Source of the DNA: a virus
Direction: 5' to 3' (one strand)
Length of the DNA stretch: 23,861 nucleotides
Virus record (IMG/VR): IMGVR_UViG_3300021376_000356
Location: 1-23,861 of that record
The notes beneath the pieces were generated by a model. That model saw only the letters and a program-made list of their open reading frames with translations. It searched no databases and was not told the DNA's origin. Position 1 is the first letter of the stretch; each line of letters opens with the position of its first letter. A program made the position numbers and the translations under genes. This document shows, in pieces, positions 15,801-21,174 of the stretch.

Positions 15801-18800
15801 TGGGTTAATGTTTACAGCCCAACTTCCTGGTCCACTTAATAAACCAAATCCGTTTCCATCAAAGTATAGGTAACCTCTTGAACCAGCACTTCTATCAAAA
15901 ATCTGCCAACCATTATCTGAACGAGATTTGATGTATGCTGAGTTATCAGAGAATATACGAGTATCATATGATTGCCAATAAACCCCCGTTGCTCCTTGTG
16001 GTCTAAACCAGTTATCAGCCAATACATAATGTAGTTGAGATGTACCATTAGGGTCTACATAATATCCTGTATTGTTTGAATCATAGAATATAGGAGCTCG
16101 GGCACTGGTTCTAAATTCTACATAACTACCGTCTTGATTAGGATAATTTCTTTGACTCCAATCCCAACTACTACCGTTTACCGCACCTCTTCCACCGTAA
16201 AGATACCAAGCACCGTCTGCTGCTACATGTTGCAATTGATATCCCAAATTACCATTTGTAGCTGTTTGATAGATAGAAGCGTAAGTGCCAGTTACTGTAA
16301 GTGTGGCGTGACCTGATCCAAATGGTGAGCTTCCCCAATCTCCTCTGTAATTTCCATAATAAGTGTTTGTTCTATTAAAAATAGAAGTAGATGCAAAATC
16401 ACCGTAATAACTACTATCATTTGAATCATAGAATATTGGTGCTCTGAAATCACCGTATGATTCCACCGTAGCATTACCTCTAATTACCATATTACGGTCT
16501 CCCGCCAAACCACCATCTCTAAATACAATATCTTCACCACCAGAAGTTGCTATAATAAGATGATTATCATCAGTATCCGTAGCTTGTAAGAATCCCCTTA
16601 ATGAACCCGCTGAAGTATAAAGTTGAATAACATTTCCACTATTAAGATTTATTGTTCCAGTTGATGTAACACCCGCAAAAGTTACCGCATCGGTTGTTCT
16701 AATGTTTTGATTCATTAAGTAAACTTCCGTTGCACCTTGTCCTGTATCAATTGTACCACTAAGAACTACGTTACCATTTACTTGTAATGTATTATCAGCG
16801 TACCATCTATCAGTTGATTCATCCCAATAAAATGAAACGGTTGAAGATGAACCTCTCCTTACTTCTATACCAGCATTTTCAGATGGTGCGCCGGAAGTAA
16901 AATTAGAATTTAATGTGATTATATTATCCGCAAGTAATATTGTTTCTGTATTGACTGTAGTTGTTGTTCCACTTACAGTAAGATTACCACTAATTGTAGC
17001 GTTACCAGTAACTGCCAATGTAGTACCATCAAATGTTAAATTAGATTCAACGGTTGCGTTTGGTGCTGAACCATTTAAGGTGATTACACCATTATCAGTT
17101 GTTCCAGTTAATGATAATAAACCAGATGAACCAGATGTACCTCGTGTGCCAGAACTTCCAGAAGTGCCACTACTTCCAGAACTACCTGATGAGCCAGAAC
17201 TTCCACTACTACCAGAACTACCTGATGAACCGCTACTTCCCGAACTACCAGATGTGCCACTTGTTCCAGAAGAACCAAATCCAGATGAGCCAGATGAGCC
17301 GCTTGAACCACTTGTACCTCGCGTACCAGATGTGCCACTCGTGCCACTCGTGCCATCTTTACCGGATGAGCCACTACTTCCAGAACTACCAGATGTGCCA
17401 CTTGTTCCAGGTTGACCACTACTTCCACTAGTACCAGATGTTCCTGAACTTCCACTACTACCAGATGAACCATCTTTTCCAGATGATCCAGATGTACCTG
17501 AAGAACCTGATGTACCTGAAGAACCAAATCCAGAGGAACCAGACGAACCAGAGGAGCCAGACGAGCCAGACGAGCCGGAACTTCCGCTACTTCCAGAACT
17601 TCCCGATGAACCACTACTTCCAGAACTACCGGAAGAACCCGATACACCAACTCCACCTGTTACCCCACTACTACCAGAGCTGCCACTACTTCCAGATGTG
17701 CCAGAGCTTCCACTTGTTCCTGATGAACCAGAACTTCCAGAACTTCCAGAACTACCGGATGAGCCAGCAATACCAGAAGAACCTCCAGCTCCACTTATTC
17801 CTGATGTTCCTGAACTTCCACTACTGCCAGATGAACCAGATGTGCCACTACTTCCAGAACTACCAGATGAACCGCTACTTCCTGATGTTCCTCCAACACC
17901 TGTAACACCTGATGAGCCGGAACTTCCACTACTTCCAGAGGTGCCGCTAGTTCCAGATGTACCAGAAACTCCACTCGTTCCAGAACTGCCACTTGAACCA
18001 GTTAATCCACTACTTCCACTACTACCAGATGAACCAGATGTGCCACTAGATCCAGATGTTCCATCTTTTCCAGAAGTACCAGAACTGCCACTCGTACCGG
18101 ATGTACCAGATGAGCCACTTGTCCCACTACTTCCTGAACTGCCCGATGTGCCGCTTGTGCCTGCACTACCTGATGTTCCAGAGCTGCCACTTGTACCAGA
18201 TGAGCCACTACTTCCAGAACTACCAGATGAGCCACTACTTCCTGATGAGCCACTACTTCCTGATGAGCCACTTGTTCCCGAACTACCAGAGCTGCCACTC
18301 GTTCCTGCAGAGCCGCTTGTTCCCGAAGTGCCACTCGTGCCAGAACTGCCACTTGTTCCAGATGTGCCACTAGATCCAGATGTTCCAGATGACCCACTTG
18401 TTCCGGAAGTACCAGAAGTACCAGAAGTTGCTGCTGCAAATCTTCTACTAATTCTACCAGTTGTTGTATTTAAAACTAATACCTCATTTGTTGTATTATC
18501 AGTTGGTATTGTATCACCAGTTACTACGATTGAACCACTTATATTTAAACTACCAGTAATTTCTTGTCTATCAGTAACATTATCACCAAATTTATTTGAA
18601 CCGGTTGCGTATATAATTGATGATGAAATAAATGTTGTATGTATTTCAGTCGCTGTAATCTTTCCACCTACAGTAAGGTTATTTGTTACAGCTACATTAT
18701 TCGTAAATGTACCACTTCCAGTTACTATTAAAAATTCATTAATAGTTGTACCTTTATTAATTTCCAAACCCCTATTCGGAGATATTAGTGCTATTGCGGA

Positions 18801-19130
18801 ACCTGATTTGAGTCTATTAATATCACCAATAGATTCTGCTGATATATTTGTAATTAAACTACCATCACCTCTTAAAAATGATGCAGAAACTGAACCAGAA
18901 ACATTTACGGAACCTGTAAATTGAGTATTTGCATTTATTACAATTGGAGAACTTCCAGGTGAATCTATTGTACTTACTTCAATTATTGATGATGAGAATA
19001 CAGCTCCATTGACAACATTTACAGAAAATGGTGAAGCATTAATTACAGGACTTCCGCTAACATGTAGTGATATTACGCTAGAACTTACCTGATTTAATCC
19101 ATTTGGGTCAATACCTAAGAAACTACTCAT
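9450..19130 (-). CDS. Giant tail fibre/adhesin with collagen-like stalk, YYDPN repeats and C-terminal S74 chaperone domain
   Basis: The product has 3226 residues. Residues 1-234 are Ser/Thr/Gly-rich beta segments (VNVSGSVSAS, NLTVGGKITATEI), presumably virion attachment. Residues 235-670 are Gly-X-Y with X and Y mostly Ser or Thr. About 671-790 is a connector (LSLTGTTDNGVITLNG, then TVNTETILLADNIITLNSN and FYWDESTDRWYADN) that recurs in many phage fibres. From about 894 to 2997 there are some 18 copies of APIFYDxNNTGYYVDPNGTS, separated by variable aromatic-rich modules. The C-terminal 124 residues from Ser3103 match the intramolecular chaperone of endosialidase-type fibres (Peptidase S74): SDIRLKENV carries the Ser/Lys pair (Ser3103, Lys3108), followed by GVYFDWK, DIGVIAQEVEKVVPQAV and a final coiled coil. 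This domain trimerises the fibre and then cuts itself off. The protein probably forms the long host-recognition fibre. The start lies 15 bases after the preceding gene. Confidence 0.93.
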   Translation of the reverse strand: MSSFLGIDPNGLNQVSSSVISLHVSGSPVINASPFSVNVVNGAVFSSSIIEVSTIDSPGSSPIVINANTQFTGSVNVSGSVSASFLRGDGSLITNISAESIGDINRLKSGSAIALISPNRGLEINKGTTINEFLIVTGSGTFTNNVAVTNNLTVGGKITATEIHTTFISSSIIYATGSNKFGDNVTDRQEITGSLNISGSIVVTGDTIPTDNTTNEVLVLNTTTGRISRRFAAATSGTSGTSGTSGSSGTSGSSGTSGTSGSSGTSGTSGTSGSAGTSGSSGSSGTSGSSGSSGSSGSSGSSGSSGSSGSSGTSGSSGTSGSAGTSGTSGSSGSSGTSGSSGTSGTSGSSGTSGKDGTSGSSGTSGSSGSSGSSGLTGSSGSSGTSGVSGTSGTSGTSGSSGSSGSSGVTGVGGTSGSSGSSGSSGSSGTSGSSGSSGSSGTSGISGAGGSSGIAGSSGSSGSSGSSGSSGTSGSSGTSGSSGSSGSSGVTGGVGVSGSSGSSGSSGSSGSSGSSGSSGSSGSSGSSGSSGSSGFGSSGTSGSSGTSGSSGKDGSSGSSGSSGTSGTSGSSGQPGTSGTSGSSGSSGSSGKDGTSGTSGTSGTRGTSGSSGSSGSSGFGSSGTSGTSGSSGSSGSSGSSGSSGSSGSSGSSGSSGTSGSSGTRGTSGSSGLLSLTGTTDNGVITLNGSAPNATVESNLTFDGTTLAVTGNATISGNLTVSGTTTTVNTETILLADNIITLNSNFTSGAPSENAGIEVRRGSSSTVSFYWDESTDRWYADNTLQVNGNVVLSGTIDTGQGATEVYLMNQNIRTTDAVTFAGVTSTGTINLNSGNVIQLYTSAGSLRGFLQATDTDDNHLIIATSGGEDIVFRDGGLAGDRNMVIRGNATVESYGDFRAPIFYDSNDSSYYGDFASTSIFNRTNTYYGNYRGDWGSSPFGSGHATLTVTGTYASIYQTATNGNLGYQLQHVAADGAWYLYGGRGAVNGSSWDWSQRNYPNQDGSYVEFRTSARAPIFYDSNNTGYYVDPNGTSQLHYVLADNWFRPQGATGVYWQSYDTRIFSDNSAYIKSRSDNGWQIFDRSAGSRGYLYFDGNGFGLLSGPGSWAVNINPSNERRVTIGGYTSANAYNSITGVRLMLGGGDNDAADNYYIGTNLENYGGNYNKLDLRWHTGIRMGAQPGYGGIRIFNNEDLSSRIASFGEGDANVRIDNILYVNNSVYSPIYYDLNNSGYYIDPASTSNLNLLNVGGWAVQQFLDINVTAGTWLTIATNPGNRAMATFHIWDYESSMHGSMKFNAGISFGGSATITMLGKSWYGNGGIFNNIRIRGTGTYDTHFLQIYITSGGTLRIAMSDNYQSSGWTLTNGGTGNPGSTTFAEIDPNSYAGLATNRNIYSGGSIYGASFIDINNNSYYIDPANGGFVLRGGSSNRVQFYTNDSGFRVNNAEGNGVGDVRLGAAWGRPGIYSSNYLSLGSDGSYIEFVTGNTQRGYIDTSSNLFAFGSMRAPIFYDQNNTSYYLDPTSTQSIRTVGDWRADSAGWTGEFSGKIQYHSSNWYFQYASSFIFRNSGGGNVVYGDTSGNLYAVASMQSPIFYDLNNTGYYVDPNSNSRINNIFADRYFTLYNNFGDTVNNAPWYGLGGSNIGGPFGGSMVQLAGYYGLRLRSANIIFELDGPNYGGSWTWTNNNFASAAQVRGTSFYDYNNTGYYLDPNGTSNLNDVYSYSYRGNGNVGGTGNASWHPSGIYSAGYNWLYGGINAGGGSATNFGDVRANIFYDYNDTGYFLDPNTTATSLRIAGGIKQRNLVGRPYAVWGATGATGAVVIKFPGGIGNYGMIHAVIDIYEYNGNAAATIIVGGHNWNGYWYNFNANVVGYTDKPVRVGVKDGKYCIVIGNGSSSWSYGQVVLRKIQNGAYYDGVMDVAEGYTANIESDTYSYISGDLQILRSRDIYGVNYVQAPIFYDTNSAFFGDFSSEIRMPYVNGGTMRFRTNTHWDSQSGIDVIGAQGEFRMSSDSGNLNLRVDGWIIGHDYVQGLGAMYAPIYYDGNDTTYRFDGNGTTVMNVSYHFGRGYYDNYWVSRNNGGMMGDYNSSGTASKVIWTIGESWPIGNMYGLGYEYASSTFLPGDPHVIALRNNGTTYTRLQMNGGIYTTGAIFSTAALYSPIFYDSNNTGYYDDPASTSRRNYDVTNRIKLVNNVNNEPRWDFSAYVVESQHWYGNNSSMTMYLGESTGNNLQIVATPYANIYYDRQDGGYYVDPNGTSSLARFTQRTHAAMNRGYHWITPRFDYTGDVNYWTGTFGWGTSAGNWDNAWKSGFAGWDIWGGGTAHPQGGGYIHAQGIVSGQHYATSDGGAAYGWQMVGAHDAQSRWWLRGKWGGTTYPWYEIMLYDRNIGGGTFYAGFWYDGNNTGYYVDPNGTSQLHYVLANNWFRPQGCTGVYWESYGRGIWSPECEGNPYGHIATYGGGRNGWRGYGVGSRYTLMSTMGDNFGLHDTARGWIWYMGGGDLNLYWAGNDRMSMRSHGVYAHADVRASIYYDHDTSFYFDGNGTTRWQGTDDYSKMRIGLTAKGNFRRNDYTGDSNYWVGSMGWGTTDLISVFQWGSGFFDTWGNPANQPAGTSHWVGVQAHHYVCCYNGGYGWQLVGGPISGAWWTSYWSSKRPWYKVAMYGLNEYSNDFWSTIMYDSNNSGYYIDPNGTSQLHYIGTDNYLHARNGCGRIWLSGNLHIDSFCGYDIYLNYYSNRWIRFFYHSEHYGYDIYGVGRIDSTIFYDRNDTSYRVDPNGVSQLHYVLANNWFRPQGCSGVYWESYGQGIWSVFCEGSSYGHIATYGGGRNGWYGYSVGSRYVYMSTMGDNVGVHDNARGWIWYMSGAVLYLYWAGNERMSMQPWGVYVNQYLEAGGSLRAPIFYDNQDTGYYLDPHNTDNQGLRMRGGTLHGPNWWWGAYLRVGTNNRVDGWASIFTSNGNLHLDCRDGYATYLNWHNDNTIFGSYHQSYLYYDRNDTYYFFGNNSGELRTFYAHCQVGGYSETNGQFQFRVERNYYSGNTSTANLQATAGGNNSAFLSFHKYGIWATNMGLDGDNWLRIGGWSASSNRWQLEMGGGNMYAAGNIIAYSSDIRLKENVVTIPNALSLLEQLRGVYFDWKPLVDELGFVPMDRHDIGVIAQEVEKVVPQAVKQAPFDALGDGGSVTGEYYKTVQLEKIVPVLIQSVKEQQEIIEKQSLEIEELKKMVYNIINKE
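10138..16447 (-). repeat. Array of about 18 divergent 'FYDxNNTGYYVDPNGTS' repeats in the giant fibre
   Basis: Translated repeats include APIFYDSNNTGYYVDPNGTS, SPIYYDLNNSGYYIDPASTS, ANIFYDYNDTGYFLDPNTTA and STIFYDRNDTSYRVDPNGVS. They run from about residue 894 to 2997, with spacing between copies of roughly 60 to 230 residues. They are protein-level repeats; the DNA has diverged. They probably mark the joints between successive trimeric beta modules of the shaft. Copies at both ends are degenerate (SSYYGDFASTS at the start, TYYFFGNNSG at the end). Confidence 0.85.
10493..12320 (-). repeat. Tandem A-B-A'-B' duplication of fibre modules
   Basis: Within the shaft, module A (about 11980-12320, starting near DYTGDVNYWTGTFGWGT) and module B (about 11583-11950, with HIATYGGGRNGW and ARGWIWYMGGG) are followed by a second pair. 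That pair is A' (about 11150-11450, DYTGDSNYWVGSMGWGT) and B' (about 10493-10857, HIATYGGGRNGW and ARGWIWYMSGA). B and B' are also similar at DNA level. The offset is roughly 1.1 kb (B/B') and 0.85 kb (A/A'), the difference being an inserted segment between A' and B'. Confidence 0.75.
17122..18428 (-). repeat. Gly-Ser/Thr-Ser collagen-like repeat in the giant fibre
   Basis: About 436 residues of uninterrupted Gly-X-Y triplets, almost all GTS or GSS, with rare GKD, GVT, GAG, GFG, GQP and GTR units. Proline is almost absent. It lies between the N-terminal attachment region and the connector. Plus-strand frames across it look like long proline-rich ORFs but are antisense shadows. Confidence 0.92.
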
Positions 19131-19145
19131 CTACTTAATTTGGTT

Positions 19146-19478
19146 TTAACTCAACTCCAATGCTGAAACAATTATATCTGCTGAAGATGCAAGTGATGAT
19201 GTTACCGAAAGAAAATCATTTGCTTCTAAAACAATTTTTTGTTCTCCACCAACCAAAACGGTTGCTGAATTTGGTGTAATAAGAACATCCTTCACTAAAT
19301 ATACAGTTTTGTTTGCTGAACTATCTCTTGCCATTACACTTACTGATATATTATTTGAATTTATATTTGCTACACTTACACCTATAATTGTAGTTGTTGT
19401 TGCACTTGGAGTTGTGTAAGCAACAACACCGGTTGTTCCTACACCATTTGTCATACTATTTTTAAATACGTTTGCCAT
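19146..19478 (-). CDS. Small beta-rich virion protein, likely fibre/baseplate accessory
   Basis: This is a 110-residue protein built of alternating short strands (MANVFKNSMTNGVGTTGVVA, then TTTIIGVSVANINSNNISVS, then TVYLVKDVLITPNSATVLVG, then KIVLEANDFLSVTSSLASSA). It has no signal peptide or membrane segment. The pattern is one I associate with small beta-sandwich proteins placed next to fibre genes in T4-like and other environmental phages. Their exact job is not known to me. It lies 11 bases after the 93-residue gene and 15 bases before the giant fibre, so the three are one transcript starting at the TATTTATA motif at 19795. A role as adaptor, tip or decoration protein of the fibre is inference. 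Confidence 0.75.
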   Translation of the reverse strand: MANVFKNSMTNGVGTTGVVAYTTPSATTTTIIGVSVANINSNNISVSVMARDSSANKTVYLVKDVLITPNSATVLVGGEQKIVLEANDFLSVTSSLASSADIIVSALELS

Positions 19479-19489
19479 CTATTAATATT

Positions 19490-19771
19490 TTAACCTAAAG
19501 CTATAGCATATGCTAAAGCCGTATCTAATACGTTTACACTATCTACTAAATATCCACCGGCTGTCAAATTTATAGAACCAGTCATTTTCATAGAACCAGT
19601 AACAGATAAACTATTATTAACAAGTAGATTATCAAACGATGCTTGCTGCACATCAATAGTTCCCTTAAATGAACCGGTTAATGAACCAGTAAACGAACCA
19701 CTCAAGTTTGCATATGAATTATTTTTATCTTGAATGATTGAGCCAGAAAATATGGGACTATGGATTACCAT
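19490..19771 (-). CDS. Small fibre-like/structural protein, first gene of the giant-fibre operon
   Basis: The 93-residue protein has Gly/Ser-spaced strands (NLSGSFTGSLTGSFKGTIDV, then SLSVTGSMKMTGSINLTAGG) and a short helix at the end (VLDTALAYAIALG). The 'SGSFTGSLTGS' style is the same as in the N-terminal 200 residues of the giant fibre (FTGSVNVSGSVSAS), so it may be a small relative of that attachment region. It starts 23 bases after a TATTTATA motif, with AGG a few bases before the ATG. It belongs with the 110-residue and giant-fibre genes as a three-gene unit. I do not recognise a named family; a structural role is inferred from sequence style and context. Confidence 0.7.
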   Translation of the reverse strand: MVIHSPIFSGSIIQDKNNSYANLSGSFTGSLTGSFKGTIDVQQASFDNLLVNNSLSVTGSMKMTGSINLTAGGYLVDSVNVLDTALAYAIALG

Positions 19772-19794
19772 CTACCTTAATTGTTTTACTTATG

Positions 19795-19803
19795 TATAAA
19801 TAT
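19795..19803 (-). promoter_or_regulatory. Conserved TATTTATA motif upstream of the giant-fibre operon
   Basis: The coding strand reads CAATATTTATACATAAG, 23 bases before the 93-residue gene. The 14 plus-strand bases ttatgtataaatat match the copy before the 140-residue gene exactly. No terminator hairpin separates it from the preceding chaperone-like gene, so readthrough from upstream is also possible. Confidence 0.55.
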
Positions 19804-19816
19804 TGAGTATCTCCAA

Positions 19817-20260
19817 TTAAGGTTTTACCGGCCATACTATACTAAAAGGGTTTAATTGATTTGTAACATCTCTTAATTGTTGTCTGTATGATTGCCAATT
19901 ATTTTTAGTTTCTATTGGTATATCTGATAATTGTGTCCAATCACATTCTAATAATAATCCATTTCTAATTTCTCTAATTTCTTGCCATTTTGTTTCTATT
20001 CTTTGGTTTATTTCTGATGTTGAAGCATCTGTTTGCTGCCAGTTTTGGTAATATAGACCATCTATTAATAATGGTGTTCCTTCTACAATATTTTTTGTAT
20101 AATCATTAGGCTTTGGTGTAATCCTTACCTCAAAAATGTTATACTGATTCATTAAACTTTCTGTGATTTCCGATGGGAAACTTGTATTTTGGTAATCTTC
20201 TCTTAATTTTTGTAAAGAGTATGGATAATTTATTTCGTTATTTTTAATTCTTAAATACAT
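19817..20260 (-). CDS. Tail-fibre assembly chaperone-like protein
   Basis: The product has 147 residues. The C-terminal 50 residues carry the pattern seen in phage tail assembly chaperone (APC/Tfa-like) proteins: a helix with RNGLLLECDWTQLSDIPI, then WQSYRQQLRDVTNQ and the end NPFSIVWPVKP. The N-terminal part (IKNNEINYPYSLQKLREDYQ) and the middle (LLIDGLYYQNWQQTD, typical of the TPxxxDGxxxQxW motif) also fit. Such proteins help fibre or adhesin proteins fold or assemble and are usually encoded right after their client. Here it starts 3 bases after the stop of the PKD/leucine-rich-type protein, which together with the partial collagen-like fibre is the natural client. Which of the two it serves is inference. 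Confidence 0.72.
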   Translation of the reverse strand: MYLRIKNNEINYPYSLQKLREDYQNTSFPSEITESLMNQYNIFEVRITPKPNDYTKNIVEGTPLLIDGLYYQNWQQTDASTSEINQRIETKWQEIREIRNGLLLECDWTQLSDIPIETKNNWQSYRQQLRDVTNQLNPFSIVWPVKP

Positions 20261-20263
20261 AAT

Positions 20264-21163
20264 TTATTTCCAATTTAATGGTATTGATGCAAAATTAGAT
20301 AAATTGACACAATTGTTAAATGCATCAGTACCAGATGGTGTAGGAGTTCTATTCCATAACTCAGGAGCGGTACCTGTTAAAGCGTTTGATGTAGAAGTCA
20401 TATTGTAAATATTATTAAAAATTGTTACCTGAGTATTATTTGTAAATTGTAAAACATTTGTTAATACTCTACAGTTACGAAATGTTGATGAAAAGTTTAC
20501 AACATTTGTATTTAAATCAAATAAGTCTAAAGGTACGGTTGTCAATGAACTACATGCTAAAAAACAAGATGCAAATGTAGTTGCCAAAGGGACTTCATCA
20601 AATAATCCAGATGGTACTGTTGTTAATGTAATAACTGATTCAAATGTATTTGTAAATGTTGTTGCATTTGTAGAATAATCAAATAAATCCGCCGGTATAG
20701 ATGTAATACGGGTTCCTCTCATTAAAGATGCAAAACTTACTACTTCTGATAATCCAGTATATCCCCCCACACTACTCAAAGATGCGCTACTTGGAATTGA
20801 TGTTAAATTAACACATCCATAAAAATCTATTGTTCTTAATCCAACAGTTCCCCATTGTACTAAAGAAGTTATTAAATTTCTTATGCTTAAATTATTATTT
20901 ACTTTAAATCCTGGCATAAACCCACTAATAGTAATTGTATATGTTCCCGGTGATGTATATGTATGAATTCTATCTATTGAAGTTGATGATATAATTAATG
21001 GCGATGAAGTACTATCTCCCCAATTTATTGTAAGCTGTGGTGTTAATCCACCATAATCAACTAAAGGAATTGTAAAAATAGTATTCGCTAAAGTTGTAGT
21101 TACCTGAATTTTAAAGGGAAATTGCTCTTGACCGCTTGGTATTAATTTTCTCGCTATACTCAT
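20264..21163 (-). CDS. PKD domain plus BspA-like leucine-rich repeat protein, candidate receptor-binding/adhesin
   Basis: The product has 299 residues. Residues about 15-85 look like a PKD-type Ig fold: LTINWGDSTSSPLI, followed by IHTYTSPGTYTITISG (the WGD and HTY..PGTY features of PKD domains). Residues about 105-290 form irregular BspA/DUF285-style repeats of about 24 residues: LTSIP, ITSIPADLFDYSTNATTF, LTTVPSGLFDEVPLATTF, LTTVPLDLFDLNTNVVNF, each followed by an F..C or F..S capping motif. BspA-like repeats are common in surface adhesins of Bacteroidota and mycoplasmas. There is no signal peptide, as expected for a virion protein. It lies 11 bases after a collagen-like fibre and 3 bases before a fibre-chaperone-like gene, so a role at the fibre tip or in receptor binding is likely but inferred. 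Confidence 0.78.
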   Translation of the reverse strand: MSIARKLIPSGQEQFPFKIQVTTTLANTIFTIPLVDYGGLTPQLTINWGDSTSSPLIISSTSIDRIHTYTSPGTYTITISGFMPGFKVNNNLSIRNLITSLVQWGTVGLRTIDFYGCVNLTSIPSSASLSSVGGYTGLSEVVSFASLMRGTRITSIPADLFDYSTNATTFTNTFESVITLTTVPSGLFDEVPLATTFASCFLACSSLTTVPLDLFDLNTNVVNFSSTFRNCRVLTNVLQFTNNTQVTIFNNIYNMTSTSNALTGTAPELWNRTPTPSGTDAFNNCVNLSNFASIPLNWK

Positions 21164-21174
21164 AACTTTAATTA

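Noticed and set aside
10138-16447. Diversity-generating retroelement target or template repeats in the fibre
   Set aside because: No reverse transcriptase or template repeat is seen in the window, and the repeats differ at all codon positions rather than at adenines only.
17698-18924. 408-residue plus-strand ORF rich in Pro, Glu, Val and Leu
   Set aside because: It is the antisense reading of the Gly-Thr/Ser-Ser repeat; the repetitive codons leave other frames without stops. It has no promoter or start signal of its own, and the minus-strand frame is clearly the real gene.
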